DNA of 64,000 bases from Bombus terrestris (Eukaryota; Arthropoda; Insecta; Hymenoptera; Apidae): the NCBI RefSeq assembly GCF_910591885.1, contig NC_063269.1, positions 1,364,001 to 1,428,000 of the forward strand. The letters are read 5' to 3'. The position numbers and the translations under genes were made by a program. The notes below the pieces were generated by a model, which saw only the letters and a list, made by a program, of their open reading frames with translations, was not told where the DNA came from and ran no database searches. Shown one piece after another: positions 12,197 through 23,381 of this stretch; within the stretch, counting starts at the first letter, position 1; each line of letters opens with the position of its first letter.

Positions 12197-12854
12197 TTCG
12201 AGAATACAGAAAAACTAACTCTAATAATAATCAGTTTTTAAGGCCGCCTTTTACAAAACCTCCATGATTCGTCTTTTCTCTTTTACATTAAATTTCTTCT
12301 CCAATTTCTTCGAAAGTTATTCGAAATGATTATTGGGTATAAGAAAAAATACAGCGTTAAAATTGCAGTTAATTTCCTTGCGATAAGTAACCGGCCGATA
12401 ATCGGCTTGGTTTCGATCGTGTACGTGATGTGTCTCGAGATGGGGATATTGCGTGCGGAAATCGGTCAAGCAACTGAGGGTAGTCTCGAAACCCATAGCC
12501 AGACTTTCTCTCCATTTCATTTGTGTTTGCCCATTGGTTGCCGCGGGGATGACCCAATCAATTCTTCCTATCAACGCAACTTGACTTTTCGTTCTCTTTC
12601 GTTAGTTTTTCGACAAAATTCTCGATCGTCGTTCGTCTTACGTTGCTGCGAAAGGAGTAGTAGACGCGTACGATGTCGAATTACCGCGAAGAATTTGCAT
12701 GTCGTACATCGCGTGCCATCAGCTCCCGTTATCTCGTAATTGACCGGTCGACTGTTAGTTTTATCTCATTGTGTATATATGCACACACGTATTGTTGAAA
12801 CTTTCAGTTTGATGTGATATCGATATTTTCGTGACTAACGATCGTGATCACTTG
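12017..12854 (-). repeat. Ir25a promoter/5'UTR/exon 1 block, source copy of an inverted duplication
   Basis: This stretch, read on the minus strand, matches 30,890-31,731 read on the plus strand with few gaps and roughly three-quarters identity by eye. Exact blocks include GACCGGTCAATTACGAGATA (near 12,749) and ATCGGCCGGTTACTTATCG (near 12,400). It covers the Ir25a upstream region, 5'UTR, exon 1 and about the first 50 bp of intron 1. In this copy exon 1 is intact. Confidence 0.9.
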
Positions 12855-13924
12855 ATAGAAGCGATCTGCATTCAATGCTCGTTTCTTACTTTTGTCCGTT
12901 TGTCTCTTGGAATGACTGCAGCTTTATGTCCGCAAGATAGGATCGATCTAATTTTGATCTATCTAACTTTCCGTTCTATGATTCCGTAAAAATGTTACGT
13001 TCTATCGTGACCACATTCAGTTACATATTTCTTGATGAAACACTGTTTTCGATTATGAAATAAAAGGTATTTTATAAGGTACTAAAGAAAGAATAGTCCA
13101 GAAAGTGATATATTTATAGTATTTTAGAAACAAAGTAGAATGGAATTTCTGACATACATAGATGTTCCCTGGTAATATACTCTACCGAATTCTTTCTATT
13201 AATATCAAAACTTGTATAGCTTTTAGGTAGACAATCAAATGTTAGTAACTTTGAAAGAAAACAATAGGCAAGCATAGGAAAAAATGAAAGTTTTAAACTC
13301 TAGCAGTAACAACAGCGCCTAATCAACCGCTGACTTACATGCGACTGCTGGCGCGCTTTTCCGAAATAATCAACAAGCTAAATAAGGGTCGATAAAGTAG
13401 TAAGTATGAACATGTATCTGAAACCATCTTTATCTACAGTTGCAATTGTTACATTCAATTTACAGCGTACACTTGGGTATTTACAATGGGAACGTAAATG
13501 ATAATGTTCTTTCCAAGGAGTAGCTTTAAATGCCCGTTTTCGGGCCGAAACTGAGGTTTCTCTTTTCATACCGTTGCTAAGACGTTTTCGAACGTCAAAA
13601 TCCTGTTAGTGTTAAAATATCACTTTCGGTTAATCTCATCTATCATACATCCATTAAATGTTTTATCTGTCTGAATTAACCAATCAAATGTAATTCCTAC
13701 TAATGAAATAACCAATTATGTTCTTAGAGAAATGTACCCATAATGCACCGAGAATGGAGCTATATAGGGGAATTGTTCCTCTGCTCTCTGGCTGCCATTG
13801 GTGGATCACCAATCTTACCACTTCGTTTTAGGACGCCATTTATTTATCCGGAAAGTCGAAAGTGAGTCGAACTGTTTCACGACGGAGTTTATTCTTAATA
13901 ATTACTGCTTGAAACATCTGAGCG
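12197..13924. promoter_or_regulatory. Shared head-to-head upstream region of Ir25a and nonA
   Basis: About 1.7 kb separates the Ir25a start (12,196, minus) from the nonA start (13,925, plus). The Ir25a-proximal 650 bp is the duplicated block described separately. The nonA-proximal end has a TATATA box at 13,761-13,766 and a pair of CCAAT boxes facing each other at 13,797-13,813. The middle (about 12,900-13,700) is AT-rich and unremarkable; open frames in it look like chance. Confidence 0.6.
13761..13813 (+). promoter_or_regulatory. nonA core promoter: TATA box and palindromic CCAAT pair
   Basis: TATATAGGGG lies at 13,761. Thirty bases on, ATTGGTG-GAT-CACCAAT (13,797-13,813) is a perfect 7-bp inverted repeat with a 3-bp spacer, presenting CCAAT boxes on both strands. 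A TATA-driven start would fall near 13,790, within or next to the palindrome, and leave a 5'UTR of about 130 bases before the ATG at 13,925. Function is inferred from motif and position. Confidence 0.4.
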
Positions 13925-16900
13925 ATGGCAGGAATTGAAACACCTAAAGTAATACAAGAACCTCAGAATATTTCTACAGAAAATAGTAATGAAAATCCAC
14001 GGGAACGGAATCCTCCGGGCGATAATCGCAATCCGCGTGGTCGAAGAGGAGGAGCACGTTTTTCTGGTGGACGCGGTGGCGGAATGAGCGGAGGAAACAG
14101 ATATAGCGATGGACCCGTATGAAATAATATATATTTCTTTTTATATACATTTAAAAAATATATTTTTTGTTTCTATCGCCATTTTTGCTATAAACTGATG
14201 CGTAATACATACTACGACTGGTTGTAAACTACTAGCTTTTTAATTTATTAAACGCTATTATTTATAACTATAATCTCTGTTTGTATTATATACTTAGTTT
14301 ATTGTAATGTTGCGACTAAGACAAAGTTAATTTTTTTATGATTCAGTACACATAGTTGATTATATTTCATATATTACTACATTACTATACATTACTATAT
14401 TATTGCATATTTTACTATGGCAAATATAATTTAAATAAAATATAGAAGTACTTGAGTGATTATGTTAATATTTCTCAGATCGGTGCATCTCAAATTTTGC
14501 GTATTATACGTTAATAATTCTATCACTATGAGTGAGCAATATTTACTACCAGTAAATGTTGCTTTTCTTTGCCAGAATTTCTACATATTAGAGATAATTA
14601 ATATTGCTCTTATTTTTATGGTTAGGATCGCATAATGGAGCGAATTATGAGTATTAGTGGACCTACGCATGATTTGCCACCTCAAGAAACTATAGAAAAA
14701 AAATTTAGTGGTCGTAATCGTCTATATATTGGAAACTTGACAAATGACGTTACAGAAGAGGAGATCCAACAGATGTTTCAACAATATGGTGAAACATCTG
14801 AACTTTTTCTAAATAAAGAGAAAAATTTTTCATTTGTTAAAATGGTAAGTTCAATAAGTTTTGTTTTTTTTCTTTTATAATATTCTTACATAAACAAAAT
14901 GATTAAATTAATTACCGTTTGATAAAAAATGATAATAATGTTTGGCTGTTTTTTTTTATGATGATACGTATATTATATACATATTTATATACATATATAC
15001 ATTGTTAAACTACAAAATAATCGTTATTCTTTACAGGATTACAGGGTAAATGCTGAGAAAGCAAAACATGAATTAGATCGCAAAATGGTTAAAGGACGTG
15101 CACTTAAAGTTCGATTTGCTCCTCTTGATTCAACAATTAAAGTTAAGAATCTTACACCTTGGATTTCAAATGAATTGCTTGAAAAAGCATTCAGTGTCTT
15201 TGGTGAAATTGAACGTGCTATAGTTATAGTAGATAAAAAAGGGAAGTCCAGTGGAGAAGGAATTATAGAATTTTGCAAGAAGAACTCAGCCCAACTTGCT
15301 TTGCGGAAATGCACAGAAGGATGCTACCGTCTAACAGCGTATGTTTCCAATATAAGTAAAAATTCAAAAAGTCTGTTAGCCCAATGCCACGCTTGTTTGA
15401 TGTATTTTCCTTATCAACAAGTGCCTAAGTATTAATAATATTGGGGGAAAGAAAAATAGTTCCCAAAGGAAGCATAATACAACAGATGTTCGTATTGTGT
15501 GCTGAAGATTGGAACACAAAATCTTATATTAAACATAATTATATTAGATAAGATAAAGAAAGCTCTTGAAGATTTACATGAGATATTTATATTATAGGTC
15601 TCCATTACCTGTGATTGTTGAATTATTTGAACAACAAGATGATATAGATGGTTATCCGGACAAAAGTTTACCCCGAACTACTGAATTTTTTAAAGCTCGT
15701 GAAATTGGTCCAAGATTTGCAGAAGTAGGAAGTTTTGAATATGAGTATGGAACAAGATGGAAACAACTTTATGAATTACGTAAACAAAAAATAGAAGCAA
15801 TAGAAAGAGAAATGGCAATCGAGGAAGAAAAATTGGAAGCTCAAATGGAGTTCGAACGATGCGAGTTCGAAACTAAGCGTTTAAGAGAAGGTAGATATTT
15901 AAAAGCATTAAAAGATATTGTTTTGATACATATAACATAAGCAGTGTGTCCTCATAAATTGGTTTTGATTGATTATAGAATTGCGTATGCGCGAGGCTGA
16001 TCGTGAGAGGCAAAAAAGAGAATGGGAAATGAAAGAAAGACAGGCTGAAGAACAAAGAACACGCGAGGAAGAGTTACGAAGGCGACAGCAAGAAGAAATG
16101 GCAATGGCTATTAGAAGACAAGAAGAGGAGCTGCATAGGCGTCAACAGGAAAATAATTTATTTTTGCAGGTAATTACTTCATACTTTCAACAAAAACAAA
16201 TTTCAAGATCACAAAAAATTTCTGTAACAAATGAAATTTTTAAAAAATTATTTGAAAAATACGTGCATAGGTTACATCATAAGACTATTACTTCTTATGT
16301 ATTTCACAATGTATTTATTTTCTTTTATTTATTATTAGCATTTATTATTATTATTATAGAGGCATAATGGGGGCATATTACGTACTGCTTATGATGATTT
16401 CGGAATATGAAATGTTATTAGAATATTCATATTTCTTACTAATGTTTAAAGTTATGTTTCTTTTTTATTTAAGGGACAAGCAATGAGAGGAGGCGGAGGA
16501 AGTGGAATAGTAGGGAAAGGTTATGATCCCATTAGTAACGATCGCGATGGATTTGGACAACCTGATGGTAAGTCTGAAAATGTCATTTTTTATAAATTTT
16601 AAAGTTTTTCCAATCTGACGCATATTTATTTATTAATATATTTGAATTGAATTAGTTCTTTTTGAAATAGAAAATGTTTATGAAATATGAAATGTGTATG
16701 TTTTTATTACATATAAAATTTCTATACCATAATTTGTTAAAATTATTTTTAATTGTAAATTTTACTTTATTATAGGTGGAAGCAACATGCCAGTGGTAAT
16801 GTATCCCATTAAATTATCATTTTATATATATATATATATATATATACAGAGTATTTCCGAATTCGTGATACAACTGGAAAGAAAGTGATTCCTAACGTAA

Positions 16901-18543
16901 AAGTAAGTCGGAAATATACAATAAAATTTGTTCACACAGAGTTCCATTTTCGAGAAAATCGAGTTTGAATATTTTTTAACTACGCGTCTACTCAATTTTA
17001 CGATCTTGGAAACATCCTGTATATATTTTTCACAAAATATTTGTTTTTTCTTAAAGTATTTCTTTGATATTTCATTTATGTGTATTTCCATTTGGTGATA
17101 CTATGAAACATTATTATATCTATATACGGGAATTTTTTGTTGGAAAAAAATTGAACTATGTTCTTGCACGGTAAAAAAGTATTATTAGTGAACACTTTCG
17201 CAAAAAACATAAATGAAAGAACTTTAAGAGTATTCTCATGAAACATGCTTTCCAATATAACAGGATTTTAATATGTGCAACGAAATCAGTTTAATATCAA
17301 ATGTATATCTCACACTAATAATATTAATTAATTGGCCTGTAGAGATGTATCAATGGGCACTAAAATCAAATTTTTTACTTAATTTTCTTACGACGTAAAA
17401 TAAGTACTTAATTGTAAATTAATTTACCTAATAAGAAAAACATATCACATGTTATGTTTGAAACCTTTTATCTACATTCATATAATAATATATCGTGCAA
17501 TTTCTGCTAGTCTCCTCGCTATTTACGAATACGAGTGACATGTTTCCTATTATCTGTAACAAACAACTATTGAAATATGTCACACTTTTTATTTTTCTCA
17601 AACTTGGCGCGGCTTCTCTAAAAGTTTTATTCTATGCTAATAAAAATATCTTAATGCATCTATCGCTCATTGGAAGATTTCATCATGGTGGAACACTTAT
17701 TAATATTCAATGTTATGGAATTAACCATTGACATTTGGAAGCAATAAATATACAAAATTTTGAAGAAATGTTAGGGAATTTTTATTAATTCTATGTAGAT
17801 AATGCAACATACAAGTTGCATAGATAGATTAAGGTTTTATTGGACGAATTCTTCTCTCTATGCTTAAAATTTTTAGTTTTTGATTGTACTGCAAGTTCAG
17901 TACGTTTAAGCAGCGATCGTTTATTTCAATCTACATCGTACGTGACTAATTTCTGAACATCCTAATTTTTATCCGTAGGTTATAATAAATAGAATCGATT
18001 TTTTTTAGTTTACAAGCATTCAAGCATTCTCCATCTGCGAACAACATCTAACATTGTGTTTTCCCCTTTCTTTTCTATGTGATTTGACGAAAATTGACGA
18101 TGACCTGTGCTGCTGACAAACATGGATGGGCGCCCTGAACCGTGAAATGTATTTATGGTACATCCAAAATTTACAAAACACCGTTATTCACCGTATTAAA
18201 TGAAAATCATTGGCATTTCGGTGATATTGTCGGCACATAACTTTCGAATCCATTGACCTTAAAATATTATTGTGCTTTTGCTCTACACGTAATAATTAAA
18301 TTCATTTTTCTCTATAATGATGATTAGGATCCAAAGACATTTATGAATGCTTATAATAATATGGATCGTGGTAGTCGTGGGGTTTACAACGATGATCGTA
18401 GTCAAATGGATTTGAGGGATACGAGGGTCAATATGGGTGGTAATAGGGGTGGTGGTCGTGGAAATAGTGCTGGTGGACGTTGGCAAGGTGGAAATGATCG
18501 TAATCGTCAGAATGATTATCCTAATAAAAGGAGACGCTATTAA
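13925..18543 (+). CDS. nonA: No-on-transient A (NONO/SFPQ-family DBHS RNA-binding protein)
   Basis: Eight coding exons: 13925-14116, 14626-14844, 15037-15338, 15598-15890, 15979-16169, 16474-16567, 16776-16795 and 18328-18543. Phases match throughout and give 508 aa. The N-terminus is Arg/Gly-rich (RGG-like, residues 40-60). RRM1 spans about 95-166 (RNP2 LYIGNL, RNP1 KNFSFVKM), RRM2 about 170-240 (IKVKNLTPWI), then the NOPS segment (PVIVELFEQQDDIDGYPDK) and a long charged coiled coil (about 290-400). The Gly/Asn/Arg-rich tail ends PNKRRRY, the same basic nuclear-localisation end as vertebrate NONO and SFPQ. DBHS proteins form dimers in the nucleus and act in transcription, splicing and RNA retention; Drosophila nonA mutants affect vision and song. 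Exon 7 is only 20 nt and precedes a 1.5-kb intron. A polyadenylation signal AATAAA is at 18,798-18,803. Confidence 0.96.
16796..18327 (+). other. Long intron 7 of nonA
   Basis: This 1.53-kb intron begins right after the 20-nt microexon with donor GTAATG and ends in ATGATTAG. It contains a (TA)n run at 16,823-16,845 and the MITE candidate directly after it. The rest is AT-rich with no recognisable gene. Confidence 0.7.
16846..17020. mobile_element. MITE candidate with ACAG...CTGT ends, in nonA intron 7
   Basis: The left end ACAGAGTATTTCCGAATTC and the reverse complement of the right end, ACAGGATGTTTCCAAGATC, are imperfect terminal inverted repeats of about 19 bp. Both ends are flanked by TA-rich sequence (a (TA)n run on the left, TATAT on the right), consistent with insertion at TA as for Tc1/mariner-type elements. 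The 175-bp interior has no coding capacity. Family name cannot be assigned without a repeat library. Confidence 0.55.
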
Positions 18544-20750
18544 AAATTGCAGAATTAAAATAACTTCTGTTTCTTTAATCGATTGAGAAGAATCGATAGT
18601 TTGCATTGGTAGTCTTCACTCATTTTTTCCAACAACGTTTGCGACCGATCATCTTTCTCACATTTTATATCATAACATAGCGTTTTGGGATAAAAATAGT
18701 AGCATTACATCTTTACAAACATTTTTCTTTAATTTCTTCTTATTATTTTGTCTTCAAATGTAAAATCTATGTCCGTTTTATTGGAAATGCTAGCAGCAAT
18801 AAAAGCTTAGTACAGATTGTTGTCTTCGGGACGATCGTCCAAATTATAGAATCTACGTTCTTCATTACTTTGGATGAATCACTCCACATTGTTTCAAAGG
18901 GTTGAAATTCTCTGGGCCGAGATAGTTTCTCGACATTACTTCAATAAGCAAGTCTAAAATATCTTATCGATGATGAGAAAACAGTCGAAATCTTTGTTTT
19001 ATGAATGTTACGTTACGTTAGATCGGTCTGTCTTATATAACGTACAGTCATTTTTAATGCTCTAACTTTACCCATTTCTCGAATTTAAAAGAATCTTAAT
19101 ACGATGTTCTATGAATTTTTGACTAATTTTTCAATTTTTTGAGACCGATGAAGTGTAGATTAATTATAAATATATAATATATTATGCAGTGTAGTTATTC
19201 TTTTACGAATATAAATTTGCGAATATAAAGTATATTCATTTTAAAAAATACTAATTTGTTATGAATTTGTTATATGTATTGTCAAGTTGCGAAGATTTTG
19301 GCAGGTATTTTTTTTGACCGAATTGTAAAAAAGAAATCAAAATACTGTTAAAAACATTGATTAGCAACACAATCATATCATTTTTAATGGTAAAGGAACA
19401 AGTTGAGTTGCCAGTAACACCGATTTCTAAAGAAGAGAATCGCATATAGTAGAAAAATGAACCCTAAGTTGTCAATAGTAGAACAGTGTTATTTCATACA
19501 TTTTTGCCATGCTAACATATAAATAGTAATGTATAATCTCATAGGATTTTACTTCATGAAACAATATGTAAATATTACAAATAATGTATATTAACTTTTA
19601 TTGCTACTGTATTGTCATAGTATATACTATATACCATTCATAGTTTGTCATTTCATTTGATCCAATAGATTTCCAAAGTGAAAGTATATACTCTGATCGT
19701 ATCTTTAGTTTTGTTCTTTATGATTATAAAAAAATATGAAATTAGCTTATAAGCGAGAAGTGCGTTTAATATTGACTGATACCAATATCAAAGTAATTTG
19801 GTAACTTACCTTTTTAAGAACAAAATAAAATTGCACAGGCGTATATATGTGTCTGTATCAAAGATTGTCTCTTTTACCTTGTACATTATCTCTATTCGTA
19901 CATATGTACACGTAATCGTACTACTTATAGGTGATAATTAAGCGAAAGTATTTTGACATTGGTATATCTGTTAAATTTCTCGAACTTAAATGTGAGTTGT
20001 GAATTTCCTAAAAGAATAGGGACATTCTAATTAAAATAGAAAGTAATAACAGTATTATTTTTTGTCTTAAATAGCGTTACAAAATATATCTCTTTTCAAA
20101 TGAATTTTCTTTTTATAATCGTTTGAGAATTCATTTGAGATAAATGTTAATCATTAAAAGATAGTAAACTTTGTTATATGAAAATGCTTGCAACATATTT
20201 GCTTGCCTCATTTTGGCAGTAAGATCGACATTTTCATATTGATGTTTTAAATAAAGTTATAGGCAATTAAGCATAATGAAAAGTATATTTGTTTAGAGAG
20301 AATATAAAAATCATGGTGAATGTAATATAAAGGAACTCTCTATTCTGTTTTTATTAAAAATCTATTATTTTTAAATATCGCCGCATTTCTTTCAGGAAAT
20401 CTTCAACATAAATCTTTTAATAATGTGAGTTTATAGTACAAATTTTTATTATGAAAATATTTTGTATTTTTTCTATTCACTTTTTATATGAACTATAATA
20501 TTTGCCTTTCCTTCGGAAAATTTTGTTTAATTAAAGATATAATATGAAACGGAAAAATATATTTTCATAAAATCTATTTTAAATGACTTGCATTATTCTT
20601 TAACCATATTTTGTCTCTCTATCTGATTTTAATCCTACGATATAACTATTATATAAATTGTGATTGACAAATTTCCAGTCGCTTTTCAGTTCATTTATTA
20701 TTATTGTATTCTCGTATTATAATAATCGTTACTTTGTAAACATTGCTAGC
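18544..20750. other. nonA 3' flank, AT-rich
   Basis: Probable short 3'UTR to about 18,820, then AT-rich intergenic DNA without a supported gene. Some AATAAA-like motifs beyond 18.8 kb allow a longer 3'UTR, which I cannot decide. Confidence 0.5.
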
Positions 20751-20756
20751 TGCATA

Positions 20757-22560
20757 TAACTTGGTTGCGTTGTTACTCGCCTAACTACTTGTTAATCACC
20801 CGGCGGCTGGGTTATTAATTTAGCCGTTGCTAACTATCACGAACTATTTCTGGTGTAGCATCGTTATGGTCCTTGTGAACAATTTTCGGTACAGCACCAT
20901 TGTGCTGGCCTTGAACACCCTATATATTCTTTTGGTCGCTCGACCCATTAATGCTGTTCCGAACATCATTGTACTCTTTGTGGCCGCTCGACCCTTTAAC
21001 ATTACATTATCGTCATTCGAGGGCGGTACTCTTCAGCTGTAATAATTTTTTATTGCTGTATCTAAACAATTAAACGACACACCATCTACGGATTATCTTC
21101 CTGAATTGAGAGCACTGAAGAGAGAACATTGATACGATGCTTTGAATTCTGGCTATTAATTTCCGACTATATCCTCTACTATACGACTCGCTGACTCACT
21201 CGTTACTTGAACCGATACTTTGGGTATTGGCAAATATACTAATGGGTATTTCGTTCCTTCGAGTATATTCGCAGAGATGAGAAAAATAACCAGGCAAAGG
21301 AATGCGCATCTGATCGCTTACTTCTGACAGACCCGGTATAATCGAAGATAAGCGCGTGTAAAGAGGCTGCAAGGATCGCATATATAAATATAGCAACGGA
21401 TAACGGTGAGCGATAGAGAATAGTACATATTTCTATGTATTTTCCTTGCTCCTATTTTGTCCTGTTAACCATTTCTTCACCTCTGCATTTATACCTCTGC
21501 CGGATCAAACACGGAGATTGTGTGTTCGTTTCCGAGGATAAAGGGCGAGAGAACGATTACGATAATGGACGGCGATCCCTCCACTAGCTGCTTAAGCACT
21601 TGGAGCTGCTTCGATCGTACATACGTCTTTACGTTTGTCAGCGGAGCTCGAACTTGATGTCAATGATAACCGACCTTGTCTTCCTCTTATCACGCGGTTT
21701 ATGTGATTTGTAACGGCGATTCGTCGATTACAGTACAGTCGTCTCCACTGTATCGTCACTGTCTCTTACTACACAGACATTACGTGCTTTTATTAAATAT
21801 TAAATATAACTCGTACACTGGCGAGAAAACGTCGTTTGTCCCGCTTCTAAGTTGCGACGAAATAGAGAATATGGATGTGTAAACTCGAACGCGTGGAATC
21901 GCCGAGCGAAAGGAATTCTTTTTCAGAGAATGAATGAAATTCTTTTCTGCTCCAAATGGAGCAGAGCCTCAATGTCGACGCTCGCAGCGTAGATCAGGGC
22001 ACGCGTTTCAGACGATCATCAAACGAGAGATACATTGTAAAGTCTGCAATGTATCTATATTTCTGACAGAAGAGAGTCTGCAATTACAAGATAGGCTTGC
22101 GTACTTGAAACTACTGGTACGAGGTGAGTAGATTTTGTCAAAGTGTTATTATGCATAATTCTGTCTTAATCTTCGGGTGGGATATTTATATAAGTATATA
22201 TAATTTTAATCCATATTTTGTCATTAGTCGGATATTTAAAGCGCAGACGTTTCATATGTTTAAACATATTAATCTTTATTTATTCGATATTGAATATATA
22301 AATTATATTGCAGCCATTAAGCAACTCTATATTTTTAAAGGAATTAATAATTTGTAATCATTGCCAGCGAAGTTGAATTCATCGTTAGACTTCAAAGTTA
22401 GAAAACGAATAGGAAATTATAATACAAAGTGGTTTATTTTTGTTAATTATATGCACCCAATATGTGACTGACATCATTTTCAACCGATAATAATTCTAAC
22501 GAAAATCTAATCATTCTGTTATATAATTATTCTGTAGGAACTTAATTAATACGAGGAAAT
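20757..22560. other. Intergenic stretch, no supported gene
   Basis: Somewhat richer in GC than its surroundings. Near 20,857-21,000 there are three loose repeats of a motif like CATCNTTNTG with CGCTCGACCC appearing twice (about 20,938 and 20,986), suggestive of decayed repeat DNA. The short open frames here have no recognisable protein features. Confidence 0.4.
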
Positions 22561-22565
22561 TGTCT

Positions 22566-22658
22566 AGCCTAGACGGTGTTTTTACCTCTGACAACCAAAA
22601 TATGCTCGTATACCAACTTTAGCGAAGGTTGTCTGGGTTCATTATTGAAATCTAGGCT
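22566..22658. repeat. Foldback of 93 bp with two nested inverted arms
   Basis: The outer arms AGCCTAGA (22,566-22,573) and TCTAGGCT (22,651-22,658) are perfect inverted repeats. The inner arms GACAACC (22,590-22,596) and GGTTGTC (22,627-22,633) are too. They are placed almost symmetrically (16 and 17 bases between outer and inner arm). The intervening bases pair only partly. It could be a small foldback transposon remnant or a hairpin transcript. Confidence 0.4.
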
Positions 22659-23195
22659 GATAACTGAAATTATACTTACGTAAAATATGCTATTTATATC
22701 TAACAAGATATACTCTTGAACTTTAAGATTCTGAAGGAATTTTTAATAACAATCACATTACTGATTTTATTTGACTCACATGTAATCTACGTGTAAAGTG
22801 CATTAATTTATTACGTTCTATGTTAAAACTCGGTGCATTGTTGTTATGTAATATATTTATATTACTTTTTATGTTTACAGGCGCTTATAGCAGTTCCTGG
22901 CTGAGGAAATGAATAAAACGTATTGAAAAACGGAAAGTAAATTTGCACAAAAATCATTACGTATCCTTAAAAATCAAACAAGAAATCATATAAAATATAA
23001 CGATGAAATATTAATAATAATGTATCGATTATATAAAATTTAAGACTTGGCATTATATATAATATCTATTTACAGATTTTTGATTGCATCTGTTAGTACG
23101 CATCCCGTAGTATTGGACATACAAACGAAAGATATGCGTGTAAAAGAAGTTTAAGATCATAAGGTTTGTTTCAGTTCTCTCCTTATTTTTCTATA

Positions 23196-23381
23196 TTAAC
23201 GCGTTGAATGCCACCCTAGTTTTAGGGATTACCCGTGCCGCCACGATGAATTATTTATTATGCGATACATATAACGTTGAAATATTACCTACAAGAGATA
23301 TGTTACTGTGTATAATCGTCAGTAATGAATTTATCTCACTGAGGTCACCGGTGACGCCCGTGGCATTCAACGTGGTGTTAA
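23196..23381. mobile_element. piggyBac-type MITE, 182 bp between TTAA target duplications
   Basis: TTAA at 23,196-23,199 and at 23,378-23,381 flank a non-coding unit. Its left end CGCGTTGAATGCCAC and the reverse complement of its right end CACCACGTTGAATGCCAC share ACGTTGAATGCCAC or a one-base variant. Subterminal palindromes occur inside each end: CCCTAGTTTTAGGG on the left and GTCACCGGTGAC on the right. TTAA duplication plus short inverted ends is the signature of piggyBac-family elements; with no transposase frame this is a non-autonomous derivative. The 60-codon open frame inside is incidental. Confidence 0.75.

Noticed and set aside
12369..12557. Open frame on the minus strand whose peptide resembles that at 31,152-31,370 on the plus strand (shared RSKPSRLSAGYLS-like end), suggesting a conserved small protein
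   Set aside because: The similarity comes from the duplicated promoter DNA. Codon-by-codon differences fall about equally at all three positions, not mainly the third, so no coding constraint is visible.
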